A DNA stretch of 39,615 nucleotides from an uncultured Bacteroidales bacterium (GTDB taxonomy: Bacteria; Bacteroidota; Bacteroidia; Bacteroidales; Paludibacteraceae): NCBI GenBank assembly GCA_902778935.1, contig CACYZT010000016.1, positions 1-39,615 of the forward strand. Direction: 5' to 3'. Numbering within the stretch: the stretch's first letter is position 1; each line of letters opens with the position of its first letter. Below, in pieces: positions 18,049 to 26,752 of the stretch. A program made the translations under genes and the position numbers. A model generated the notes under the pieces. That model made no database searches, had not been told where the DNA came from, and saw nothing but the letters and a program-made list of their open reading frames with translations.

Positions 18049-20715
18049 TTATTTGTTAATCATGAATTTGAAACTACGACGGCCCTTGCCGGTCACTACG
18101 CGGAGCAGGTAAAGACCATTTTCCTTCGGCGTCTCAATGGTACAACCACCGTTAGGGATGTTATAGTTTTGGTTATTGTAGATACGTCCTTGTACGTTAA
18201 TCCATTGCGCATAGCACTCGATATCCGTCTTCCCTTTCCAGTCGGCATTGACGAACACCACATCGCCGTCCACCATATAGGTGGCAGTAATCTGGATATT
18301 GTCCGGATTGTTGTCAAACTGATGTTGGGTGGCATCCACATTGAATGCTTTTGCGCAAGCGCAAGTCTTCACTTCATCGGCTTGACCTTTGTTGATAGTG
18401 AAGCAGACGTAATAGGTGTCGTTAATATCACCGCCGTAAGGCAGGTCATAGAAATTGAGGTTCGCGGAAACCTGACCAGCTATAGCCGTGCTGTCCGAAG
18501 TGCGGTACCACTGATAGTCGCTCAGTTCTTTGCCCTCAAAACTGCTGGCAAGCAGACCAAGCACGTTGTCATAGCGCTGCGAGATAACATCTTTATCAAA
18601 ATTAATCATAAAGTGCATCGTAGTATCTGCTCCTCCGCAATCCGATACAATCACGAGATGGATACCATATTCTGTATCCGGTTTCGCTGTCACAGGAATG
18701 TTAATCTGGAAATACGTATCGGTTATTTCCAACTCGGAGTCCTTGAAACCATCGGCTTTGGCAACGGCATCAAACTCTACGGTTACATTGTCTCCGTGGA
18801 GATTGACATGTCCCTCATTGCTATAGAAAATCTTGCCGATATAGGCTTTTCCGTCCTCGGGACAAGGAATCTCAATATTTTCAATCGCGAACTGGTAACG
18901 ACCGATGGTAACGGTGATAGGAATACTATCAACGGCGTTTTGTCCTGCGCATACATGGCTGCTCTCGCGATAAATGAGCACATAAGCAGGATATGAACCG
19001 GAAGCGGTGTAGTAGTGAGGCACAATGGAGTCTATGTGTCGGTCCTCATACGGAATCTCGCGGATAGGCGAACCATCGCCGAAGTTCCAAACAATCTTTG
19101 TGTACTCGTAGTCCGGTACGCAGGCAAACTTAATCGTATCTTCGCCGCAAAGGGTGTTCTCGCTATCCGGTGTGAAAATCTGACCGTTGATGGTGATATA
19201 TTGCGTCAGCGGCTTCGTAGCGCCACCGGCAGAATAACCATAAGACTCATTGGAAGTAAAGCCGTACACATGGGCGATGAAGTTCGAGCCGTCACTCTTG
19301 AGGGTATGGGAAGTAGCGGTGTTGCCGAGGTCAACCTGTGCGTAGTGGTAGGTGGTCGAACCGCTTACCGGCTTGAACTGAGCGGCGATAGAATTGCCGT
19401 CAAGGGTCATCAAATTCGGTTGGTCCGTCACAACGTTCACATGGTGAGCAGTGGTTCCGTTTTTGCTGGAATAAGTAGCAAAAGTCACTTGGTCTATCTG
19501 TTGTTCAATCGGGTTCACCCATAGCATCGCAGGGTCTCCATCATTGACATTGTCCGCTTTCTTGGAAGCGAGGAACAAGTGCGTTGCGCACGGACAAGAG
19601 GTGGTCACGATGCAACTACCATCCTGTGCATAGGTGCCCTGGTCTCCGATGATGAACTCCCAGTATTGTTTTTTGTCAGAGTTGACGAAATCAAAGGTGT
19701 GAACGAGGTTTCCGTTGATGCGAACCTCTGTACCATCGTTCAGCGCCAGGATACGAACGTAGTCTTTGTGACGTCCCGCCGAAGTGGTTAACACAAATGT
19801 GTTACCCCAGTATTTGGTAGGCATCGCCTGCGAGAAAATATGGTCGCGTTCCTTGGTCTGGTACGGGATGTTGGTATGCGGACAGCCCTGGAAGACCGCA
19901 ATCTTCTTCTCGTCACGCGCTTTGACATACGTGCCGGAGAGGTCACCCGCCGTGTTGTCCTTCTTGCCCGTCCATACATAATAAACCTGTCCCTCCATCA
20001 ATGCCGGCGAATGAAGCGTGTCGCCAACCTGCCACATAGCCAGCGCAATCTCTTCGGGTGTCATGCCGGCACCGCCGGAGAACGCATAAGCAGCCTTGGC
20101 AGCAGAGATAGCCATCGTCTCTTCCGTCGGACAATAATCGATGATGGTATTGTCTTCAGCAGCAATAATCGCGAAATGCGAACCCTGCGTAGAAGAAACA
20201 CCTCCGTGGTCGGAAGGCGTGTAGGTCTGGATGACATATTCGTCCAGAAGGGAAGCCGTTGGCAGCACATTGGTGGCGTCGAAAGTGGCTTTCTTGTAGT
20301 TCGTTGCGAAAAGGGATATGTTCGCAGTCGCAGTCACATGCAAGGCGCAAGTATCGACCATCTCCGAGTTGACCGCATAGCACACTTTGCCGGTATTAGC
20401 CATTGCCGAACGGGCATTGTTGACCAGCACATTGCCGGAATAGAGCTCAACCAGCTTCATGTCGTTTGCCGTCACAGCGATGTTCTCCGAATAGCCGGTA
20501 AACGGATTCGAGATAGTTACCTGGCAATCCTCTCGAGAAGAAATAGAAAGAGATAGTGTCAGTTCGTTGTTCGGATCTTGGTCCGCCTGCATGAACGTAA
20601 CCCAGAAATCTTTGCCTTCGGTAGATTGTCCCTCGTCCACCACATCTGCGTGGATACGCATTGCCGGCACCGTCAGCAGACAGCAGAGAAGGGAATAAAA
20701 GAGTTGTTTTTTCAT
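18049..20715 (-). CDS. large exported IgGFc-binding-like protein with PKD domain and T9SS type A tail
   Basis: 888 residues. Signal peptide about 1-23, then an IgGFc-binding-like domain (about 30-440): STEGKDFWVTF, LHVTATANISLFA, IIAAEDNTIIDYCP, FSQAMPTKYWGNTFVLT. A PKD-like domain follows (IVWNFGDGSPIREI, later SGSYPAYVLIY). The C-terminus (YAQWINVQGRIY, ending ENGLYLLRVVTGKGRRSFKF) is a T9SS type A sorting domain, implying export through the outer membrane by type IX secretion and anchoring or release at the surface. First gene of the surface cluster, with its own promoter 40 bases upstream. Paralogous in layout to the 933-residue protein. Confidence 0.75.
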   Translation of the reverse strand: MKKQLFYSLLCCLLTVPAMRIHADVVDEGQSTEGKDFWVTFMQADQDPNNELTLSLSISSREDCQVTISNPFTGYSENIAVTANDMKLVELYSGNVLVNNARSAMANTGKVCYAVNSEMVDTCALHVTATANISLFATNYKKATFDATNVLPTASLLDEYVIQTYTPSDHGGVSSTQGSHFAIIAAEDNTIIDYCPTEETMAISAAKAAYAFSGGAGMTPEEIALAMWQVGDTLHSPALMEGQVYYVWTGKKDNTAGDLSGTYVKARDEKKIAVFQGCPHTNIPYQTKERDHIFSQAMPTKYWGNTFVLTTSAGRHKDYVRILALNDGTEVRINGNLVHTFDFVNSDKKQYWEFIIGDQGTYAQDGSCIVTTSCPCATHLFLASKKADNVNDGDPAMLWVNPIEQQIDQVTFATYSSKNGTTAHHVNVVTDQPNLMTLDGNSIAAQFKPVSGSTTYHYAQVDLGNTATSHTLKSDGSNFIAHVYGFTSNESYGYSAGGATKPLTQYITINGQIFTPDSENTLCGEDTIKFACVPDYEYTKIVWNFGDGSPIREIPYEDRHIDSIVPHYYTASGSYPAYVLIYRESSHVCAGQNAVDSIPITVTIGRYQFAIENIEIPCPEDGKAYIGKIFYSNEGHVNLHGDNVTVEFDAVAKADGFKDSELEITDTYFQINIPVTAKPDTEYGIHLVIVSDCGGADTTMHFMINFDKDVISQRYDNVLGLLASSFEGKELSDYQWYRTSDSTAIAGQVSANLNFYDLPYGGDINDTYYVCFTINKGQADEVKTCACAKAFNVDATQHQFDNNPDNIQITATYMVDGDVVFVNADWKGKTDIECYAQWINVQGRIYNNQNYNIPNGGCTIETPKENGLYLLRVVTGKGRRSFKFMINK

Positions 20716-20755
20716 TTTATTTGATGTGTTAAATGTGTACTTACCAAATCGGGTG

Positions 20756-20763
20756 CAAAGTTA
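20756..20763 (-). promoter_or_regulatory. promoter -7 box of the surface-protein cluster
   Basis: TAACTTTG on the minus strand, followed by CACCC, 40 bases before ATG 20715 and preceded by a T run and G as in the other promoters. No good TTTG at the expected 20-bp distance; a CG-rich palindrome (20776-20787) occupies that region instead, which could mean an activator or a terminator overlap. Confidence 0.55.
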
Positions 20764-20775
20764 CAAAAAAACTTT

Positions 20776-20787
20776 CACGCGCGCGTG
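20776..20787 (-). terminator. CG palindrome with T run, possible terminator of the endonuclease operon
   Basis: CACGCGCGCGTG is a perfect palindrome and on the minus strand is followed by AAAGTTTTTTT. It could end the transcript coming from 20824. It also overlaps the -33 region of the next promoter. Confidence 0.35.
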
Positions 20788-20823
20788 CACTATTTCGCGA
20801 TAAATGTGGAAAAATTGACACAC

Positions 20824-22623
20824 TTAACGTATCGCCTGTCCTAAAGGCGTATAAATGGTAGAATTTCGAATAATCACCAGTTGTCCGTCGCGTATTTCTT
20901 TGCGTGCGGACGGTCGAACGGCAGTATTGTCGATTCCCTGCTCGGGTTGGTCGTTATACGGATCTCCATAACTCTGAACGAGCGTGTAGAAGTCCACTTC
21001 CTCGCCCTGCTTGTTTCCCCAAATATATTCTGCCAATTCCGGGTAGTCAATAAACGGATTGCGGTTGCCTTGGATCTTGTTGACTTCAACCGCTCGGTTC
21101 AATTCTTTCTGACTTACCGGGTCGAGACGATGCCATTCGAGCAGCAGGTCGCGTAACCACGGCAGAAACTCCTGCCATCCTTTGTTGGTCATCGCTTGAG
21201 CGGGTTCGCCTTTCTCTACCCATTGAAGCGAATCGCCGTAACAGGTAGCGATATAGAAATAGGCGCGGGCAAAATCGCCTTTGTATTCATCGGCAGGACA
21301 GAAGACGCGTGTCAAGCCGTGAATAGTGTCCCGTCCTGTGGCGAACGAGCCGTTGAAGAAGGACGAGTCGGCAGGTACACCCGGAGCATGATTGGATTTG
21401 CTGCGATTGGCAGACGCGTCCCCCGGAACGAGATGGAAGATATCGCAGTAAGCAGGGTTGACATCGCCTCCCCACCATGATTTTGGCAACATGTGCTCGA
21501 TGTCAAAGCCGGCTACGCTGGTCGTTGGGTTTGCGGGGTTAAAATAACGGACATTGTTGGAGTACATATCGAGCACTTCGTTGGTCAGCGTATCGCGGTC
21601 GGTAGAGAAGAAAGCATCCCACGACCTGTGCGAACCGCTGCCGTACCGATATCGTTTTCCACAGCAGATGATGTAACTCAAATGATTCTTGAGCGTAGAG
21701 TCCGCAGTGTGTTGTGCGTATTGGTAGTAATCGCCGGGCATAGAACCGACAGCCATGCGTGTGGTGTCCAAGGTATAAGCCGGCGGTGTGTACGCGTAGC
21801 CCGATATCTTGAATGGCATCGTTTGGGTAACGGGTGTTTGGTCTGTTCCTATGCCGCTCACATAGAGCGTGTCATGCACGGTGCCTGTGAAAGAAAGGCT
21901 GTAAGCGATGTCCACTTCGCCTCCTTGGGCAGGCAGGTCATATTCGCTGAGGGAGAAAACGGTACCGCTCTTGAGCGACAGATGGATATGCTCCACGACG
22001 TGCTTGCCGAGGACGTTGATGCTCACTACGTCTTCCGACACCTCACCTGCTTCCACCGGTACGCTACCGAAATCCACCATATAGGGCATCTCGAACACGG
22101 CTGTGTTGGGTAGCGGGTCGGGGGCTTCGAATTCTATCTTTTGCACATACCAGCGGTTATTCGACGCTACTTTGGCGGCAATAGAAATGTCGCTGAGCGT
22201 GGAGTCAATTTGGATGGTGTAGGAGAATAGTTCCGCTTTGTGATTGGGTTCCCATATCAGGTCCTTTCCGCATACCGAGATACCTCTTCCGGACGCTGTG
22301 TCGTTTTTATGGGGATAGGAAGCGGCGTAAACGGTCATGGTGCTTATAGCGTAGGCGGTGTTGAGCCGGATGGTCAGTTCGCCTTTTGCACTGCTTTTAC
22401 CGCCCTTGATACCTTTTCCCGAACCGGCATTGTAGATGTTGTTGGCTGTAACCACACTCTCTACACAATTGTCCGTGGCGCTGAGAATGATTTTGGTCAA
22501 CTCGTTCACATTCGTTCCCGAGTCACTGCTACCGTTGCCGCTTTTGAACACAATCGAGTAGGTCTCTGCCGTCATCGTGACGGAGCAGAAAAGAAGGATG
22601 AGAAGAGATAATTTTGCTTTCAT
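20824..22623 (-). CDS. secreted endonuclease I (EndA/NucM family) with accessory domains
   Basis: 599 residues. Signal peptide about 1-19, then an N-terminal beta-sandwich (about 22-168, possibly a binding module: LTIRLNTAYAISTMTVYAAS), a second beta domain (about 178-275), and an endonuclease I domain from about 297 with the catalytic signature AGFDIEHMLPKSWWGG (H377) and the metal-site region CDIFHLVP. Degrades DNA outside the cell, probably for nutrients. The last 25 residues (tail ending IYTPLGQAIR) match the tail of the 933-residue surface protein. Last gene of the minus-strand run coming from 27661; 27 bases after pssA. Confidence 0.85.
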   Translation of the reverse strand: MKAKLSLLILLFCSVTMTAETYSIVFKSGNGSSDSGTNVNELTKIILSATDNCVESVVTANNIYNAGSGKGIKGGKSSAKGELTIRLNTAYAISTMTVYAASYPHKNDTASGRGISVCGKDLIWEPNHKAELFSYTIQIDSTLSDISIAAKVASNNRWYVQKIEFEAPDPLPNTAVFEMPYMVDFGSVPVEAGEVSEDVVSINVLGKHVVEHIHLSLKSGTVFSLSEYDLPAQGGEVDIAYSLSFTGTVHDTLYVSGIGTDQTPVTQTMPFKISGYAYTPPAYTLDTTRMAVGSMPGDYYQYAQHTADSTLKNHLSYIICCGKRYRYGSGSHRSWDAFFSTDRDTLTNEVLDMYSNNVRYFNPANPTTSVAGFDIEHMLPKSWWGGDVNPAYCDIFHLVPGDASANRSKSNHAPGVPADSSFFNGSFATGRDTIHGLTRVFCPADEYKGDFARAYFYIATCYGDSLQWVEKGEPAQAMTNKGWQEFLPWLRDLLLEWHRLDPVSQKELNRAVEVNKIQGNRNPFIDYPELAEYIWGNKQGEEVDFYTLVQSYGDPYNDQPEQGIDNTAVRPSARKEIRDGQLVIIRNSTIYTPLGQAIR

Positions 22624-22650
22624 GGTATGCTGACAATCGATGATTGGTGT

Positions 22651-23355
22651 TTATTCTTTTCTGACCAGCGCAAAGAGGATATTGAGCGTGACGTACCAGA
22701 GGATACAAGCCGTTCCGCTGAAAAGGGCGAACTCGATATGCTTGTTCACAATCGCTTTGATTACGCAGAAAGCGATGAGAATAACGCATCCGATGAGGAA
22801 CGAGAGCACCTCTATTCTCTGCTGCTTGACGTTCTTGAATCCGAAGAAAGGCATCTCTGCATTCATCAGATAGCAGCTGAGGAGCGACAGTCCGATGAGG
22901 CACCAACCCATCCAATCATAGGCGATGACGGAGATGGGTAAGCAGCATAAGCCGCCCCAGAAGATGGCATTCGCCGGTGTGGCGAGGCCGATGAAGGAGT
23001 CGTGCTGACGTTCATCGACGTTGAATTTAGCGAGTCGCAGCGCGGAGAAAGCCGCCATCAGCAACGCCAGACCTGCCCACCAGCCGAGGACAGGGAGCAG
23101 GTAACAGAAAAGCATCATCGCGGGTGCGAGACCGAAGGTGATATCGTCAGCCAGCGAGTCCAGTTGTACGCCGATGGGGCTTGGTGCCTTGAGCAGACGC
23201 GCACTCATGCCATCGAAGAAATCGAAGAATGCACCGCCTAGGATAAAGACGAAAGCCCAGTTAAAGGCTCCTTGGGTAGCCAGATAAACGGCTATCGAGC
23301 CGCAAAGCAAGTTACAACATGTGATTGCGTCCGGGATGATACGTTTCCAATTCAT
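22651..23355 (-). CDS. pssA: CDP-diacylglycerol-serine O-phosphatidyltransferase
   Basis: 234 residues, about seven membrane helices. The CDP-alcohol phosphotransferase signature D-G-x2-A-R-x8-G-x3-D-x3-D is complete: D48 G49, A52 R53, G62, D66, D70. Makes phosphatidylserine, precursor of phosphatidylethanolamine, at the inner membrane. PssA rather than PgsA is favoured by the N-terminus (IIPDAITCCNLLCGSIAV), typical of short-type PssA. The ATG overlaps the AmpG-like transporter's stop as ATGA, so the two are coupled. Confidence 0.92.
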   Translation of the reverse strand: MNWKRIIPDAITCCNLLCGSIAVYLATQGAFNWAFVFILGGAFFDFFDGMSARLLKAPSPIGVQLDSLADDITFGLAPAMMLFCYLLPVLGWWAGLALLMAAFSALRLAKFNVDERQHDSFIGLATPANAIFWGGLCCLPISVIAYDWMGWCLIGLSLLSCYLMNAEMPFFGFKNVKQQRIEVLSFLIGCVILIAFCVIKAIVNKHIEFALFSGTACILWYVTLNILFALVRKE

Positions 23356-24695
23356 AATTTTTTATAGACGAAATAGGTGATTACAAAGGTAGTTATGCTG
23401 CAAGCGTTGGCAATCCAGAAGAAAGCGGAATAACCGACTGCCATCTCCAGTGCGCCGGCGATAAATCCGGGGATCATCATCGACAGCGCCATGAACGCCG
23501 TGCAGATGGCGTAGTGCGAAGTCTTGTATTTGCCTTCGGAGAAATGCATCATATACATCATATACGCCGTGAAACCGAAGCCGTAACCGAAGTTCTCAAA
23601 GCTGACCGCACTACCGATTATCCACAGAGACTCGGGTTGAGCCATACTCAGATAGCAATATACGAAACTCGGTAAGGTCAGGGCAGCTGCCATGAGCCAT
23701 AACGAGCGTTTGAGTCCGTGTTTGGAGATGTATATACCGCCCAGGATGCCGCCAAGCAGGAGAAAGGCAACGCCGATAGTGCCGTACAGCAGACCGACGG
23801 TGTCGGTGCTCAGTTCGAGTCCTCCGCCGAAGATCTGTCCGTTGCGGAGCATCGTGGCGCGGCTGTCCACCAGGAAAGGCTGGCATAGTTTCACCAGGAA
23901 TCCTTCGCTCAGGCGGTATAGCAACATGAAAGCGATCGCCAGTCCGACGCCGGGTTTGGTGAAGAAGGTAGCAAATGAATCAGCGAGTTCGCGCCAAACT
24001 TCTCGTCCTTTCGCCCTTTCGCCGTTTGCCATTACTCGCGGTTGGTCTTCTGCCGGCTTGGGCAGAAGGAAAGTATGGTAGAGCGTGACTGTCAGAAGGA
24101 TAATACTTACTACGCCAAGCGTCAGCTGCCATGACAGAGGAATGTCGCCTGTCTTGTTCTCCAGATAACCGGCTATATAGACGATGACGCCTTGCGAGAA
24201 CACGGCTGCGATACGATAGAACGTGGAGCGGAGACCAATAAACGCCGCTTGACTTTTCTCGTCATGGGCGAGCATGTAAAAGCCGTCGGCTGCTATGTCG
24301 TGTGTCGCTGACGCGAACGCCGCGATGATGAACAGCACAAGCGTCCAGCGGAAGGTGCCGACGGTGGTCGCTTTCTCCGCGATGGTCTCTGCCGCAGGAT
24401 GCGGAAGGCTGATAGTGAGCAATACACACAGCGCAGTCAGTAAGGCCTGCATCGCAATAATCCACCATCGTTTGGTCCGGAGGATATCCACAAACGGACT
24501 CCAGAGCCCTTTGAGAAACCACGGGAAATAGAGCAAGGTGGTAAAGAATGCCAGCTGGTCATTTGGAACGCCCATTTTGGCAAACAGCATCACGGAGATG
24601 CTGTTTACCAGGAAATAGGGAATTCCTTCGGTGAAGTACAGTGTTGGTACCCACACCCAGGGTGATATGTATTCTTTACTCCTTATATTATTCAT
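23352..24695 (-). CDS. AmpG-like MFS transporter
   Basis: 447 residues, about 12 membrane helices. The opening WVWVPTLYFTEGIPYFLVNS and the segment FASATHDIAADGFYML match the AmpG family, which brings muropeptides from wall recycling into the cytoplasm; a generic MFS role cannot be excluded. A short repeat (24007-24030) codes the loop ANGERAKGREV between the two halves, so it falls in a cytoplasmic linker where length change is tolerable. It lies 15 bases after the PpiD-like gene and overlaps pssA. Confidence 0.8.
   Translation of the reverse strand: MNNIRSKEYISPWVWVPTLYFTEGIPYFLVNSISVMLFAKMGVPNDQLAFFTTLLYFPWFLKGLWSPFVDILRTKRWWIIAMQALLTALCVLLTISLPHPAAETIAEKATTVGTFRWTLVLFIIAAFASATHDIAADGFYMLAHDEKSQAAFIGLRSTFYRIAAVFSQGVIVYIAGYLENKTGDIPLSWQLTLGVVSIILLTVTLYHTFLLPKPAEDQPRVMANGERAKGREVWRELADSFATFFTKPGVGLAIAFMLLYRLSEGFLVKLCQPFLVDSRATMLRNGQIFGGGLELSTDTVGLLYGTIGVAFLLLGGILGGIYISKHGLKRSLWLMAAALTLPSFVYCYLSMAQPESLWIIGSAVSFENFGYGFGFTAYMMYMMHFSEGKYKTSHYAICTAFMALSMMIPGFIAGALEMAVGYSAFFWIANACSITTFVITYFVYKKL
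24007..24030. repeat. 8-bp tandem repeat inside the AmpG-like gene
   Basis: CCTTTCGC at 24007-24014 and 24015-24022, then a degenerate CGTTTGCC. On the coding strand it encodes the central loop ANGERAKG. Confidence 0.55.
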
Positions 24696-24710
24696 GTGCG
24701 CGCGCGGGGC

Positions 24711-26711
24711 TTATTGGAAGTTAGCGCGATTGTCCTCCACTTTGGCTTTGTCCTCAATGAGTTGCATAGCCTGGTAGGGCAGATAAGCGAAGCGGCTTGC
24801 GAGCTGTGCTTTCTCGTTCTCGGGAACGAAGGTGTCGCTGCTGTTGTTGGCTGCGCCTGTCTTCACTACGAATACGCCCATGTTACCTTGGATAGGCTCG
24901 CTCAGTGCATTCTCGCCGAGGGCGATGGTCTTACCGATGACGGCGGGTTCCATGCCGGCTGTGCCGAAACGGCTGTCAGCGAGGGTGACGCGCTCTACCG
25001 ATTGAATTTTCTGGCCCATCTTCTCTGCGGCGGCCTCGAGGCTCTCTGCGCCCTTCAGCTGCTTCTTGATATAAGCAGCTTTGGCGTTGTTCGTTGCCTC
25101 GTAGGTCAGTTCTGCGCGAACGGCGTTCAACGGACGATATTCGCCGTCGTTAACCTCCGTCAGAGCAGCTACTACGAACTGCTGACCGCACTCGAAGACA
25201 TCCGAAACCTGTCCTTCTTTAGCCTCGAACGCCCAGCGAACGATAGGACGGCTGTTCTTGAGTTGACCGATTTTGTCGGTGGTCTTGGTCAGGTTGTACT
25301 GCGGAATAACCGCCATTCCTGCCTCTTGTGCAGCGGTCTCCAGTGCCTCTGCGTCGCCGTTGTTAACGATGAACTGCTTAGCGTTGTTATAGATGATAGA
25401 GTAGGTCTTGCTCGACGGAGTTACTTCACGTGCGAGGATAGCCAGCTTCACTTTCGGAGTCGGTTTGCCGATTTCCATGATTTCGTAGGTCTGCTCGCCC
25501 ATACCTTGAGCAACGGTGAAGCGTGTGCCACGCTTGCCGGCAAAGGCGGGTTCGTAGATATTCTTCGGCAGGTCAGAAGCCTTGAACCATCCGAGTTCCT
25601 GGTCTTCGCCGCCCTCTATAATAGCTTTCAGCTCTACGGAGTCCGGCATTGAGTAACCGGCCTGCATGATACGAGCCATGGCGTAGGTGTTGTTCTCAAA
25701 CAGGATGTCCGTGCAGTCGCCTGTCTTGGCTCCTTTGCCGAAAGCGAACTCTTTGAACTGCGCCGGAACGGTCTGCTCCGAGTAGTCACGACCGTCGTAC
25801 ATGATATCCGAGTTGGTGTTGACTACGAGGCTGATATCATCCGTGGTCTTGAATTCATTCTGCAGTTTGTTCATCAAATCCTGTGCAGCCTGGAAGTCTG
25901 CCTCAGAAGGAACGATGTCAAAGGCGATGTACTTGATAGCGCGGTTCGGCGTCTGTTTGTACTGCTCTTTGTGCTGGTTGTACAGTTTTTTGATGTCACC
26001 TTCGTTTACCTTAACGAGGCTGTCGGCTACGGTGAAGTAGGGTTGCATTGCGTACTCAGCGGAAACACCGTTCTGACGGCTGTTGAACGCGTACTCGGCG
26101 TCGAGCGAGTTAGCCTTCAGCAGATGTTGGAGCAGGTTGGTGTATTTCTCCTGCATGTAGCTGATACGAACGGCTTTCTCCCAGTAGAGCCAATAGGTCT
26201 TGGCCTGCTTGAGGTTAGCGTTCATCTCTGCGTCCTCGCTGCCTTCGTTGATAGCCTGGAGCAGGTTGACTACAGCGTCGCGGTTGAACTGACCGTTCTC
26301 GTCGTAGAAAGCACGACGACCGCGGATGATCTGGTGGATATTATCACCGATGCAGAGTTCACTCAACTCGTCGGCGGTTACGTCCATACCGATTTTGTCG
26401 GCTTGCGCACGCATGGTGTAATCCATGAGCATCATGTTCCATACCTGGTTGCGGATTTGAACCTGCATGTCTTCGTCAAAATCCGAACGGCCGGTCTCAA
26501 TCTTGTACACTTCCGTTAACTGTTCTTTAGCTGCCTCATACTCCGTGTAGTGAATTTTCTGTCCTTCGATCACGCCCACGTTCTCGCGGCTGCGATTAAA
26601 GAAACTACTACCGGAGTTCAAAAAGTCTCCGAGGATAAATGCCAGCATGGCCAGACCCACAATCGTAATAAGCAGGGCGCCATGATTTCTAATTCTTTGT
26701 AAACTTGCCAT
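24711..26711 (-). CDS. PpiD/SurA-type membrane-anchored periplasmic folding factor with shortened parvulin domain
   Basis: 666 residues. One membrane helix at about 11-31, then a SurA-N-like domain (QKIHYTEYEAAKEQLTEVYK, about 50-150) and long helical regions, ending with a C-terminal chaperone part. Bacteroidetes PpiD-like proteins normally carry a parvulin (PpiC) domain in the middle; here only its ends seem joined: SVELKAIIEGG followed at once by ELGWFKASDLP (about 354-375). The usual His-containing first strand plus helices, about 50-60 residues, are missing. It probably works as a chaperone without isomerase activity. Upstream is the lipoprotein gene (41-base gap), downstream the AmpG-like gene (15-base gap). 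Confidence 0.8.
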   Translation of the reverse strand: MASLQRIRNHGALLITIVGLAMLAFILGDFLNSGSSFFNRSRENVGVIEGQKIHYTEYEAAKEQLTEVYKIETGRSDFDEDMQVQIRNQVWNMMLMDYTMRAQADKIGMDVTADELSELCIGDNIHQIIRGRRAFYDENGQFNRDAVVNLLQAINEGSEDAEMNANLKQAKTYWLYWEKAVRISYMQEKYTNLLQHLLKANSLDAEYAFNSRQNGVSAEYAMQPYFTVADSLVKVNEGDIKKLYNQHKEQYKQTPNRAIKYIAFDIVPSEADFQAAQDLMNKLQNEFKTTDDISLVVNTNSDIMYDGRDYSEQTVPAQFKEFAFGKGAKTGDCTDILFENNTYAMARIMQAGYSMPDSVELKAIIEGGEDQELGWFKASDLPKNIYEPAFAGKRGTRFTVAQGMGEQTYEIMEIGKPTPKVKLAILAREVTPSSKTYSIIYNNAKQFIVNNGDAEALETAAQEAGMAVIPQYNLTKTTDKIGQLKNSRPIVRWAFEAKEGQVSDVFECGQQFVVAALTEVNDGEYRPLNAVRAELTYEATNNAKAAYIKKQLKGAESLEAAAEKMGQKIQSVERVTLADSRFGTAGMEPAVIGKTIALGENALSEPIQGNMGVFVVKTGAANNSSDTFVPENEKAQLASRFAYLPYQAMQLIEDKAKVEDNRANFQ

Positions 26712-26752
26712 TTTTTAATATAATACTTTTAAAATTTATATTCGTTGCGTTC

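Noticed and set aside
24696-25652. 318-codon open frame on the plus strand
   Set aside because: Antisense to the PpiD-like gene; no start signal, promoter or domain.
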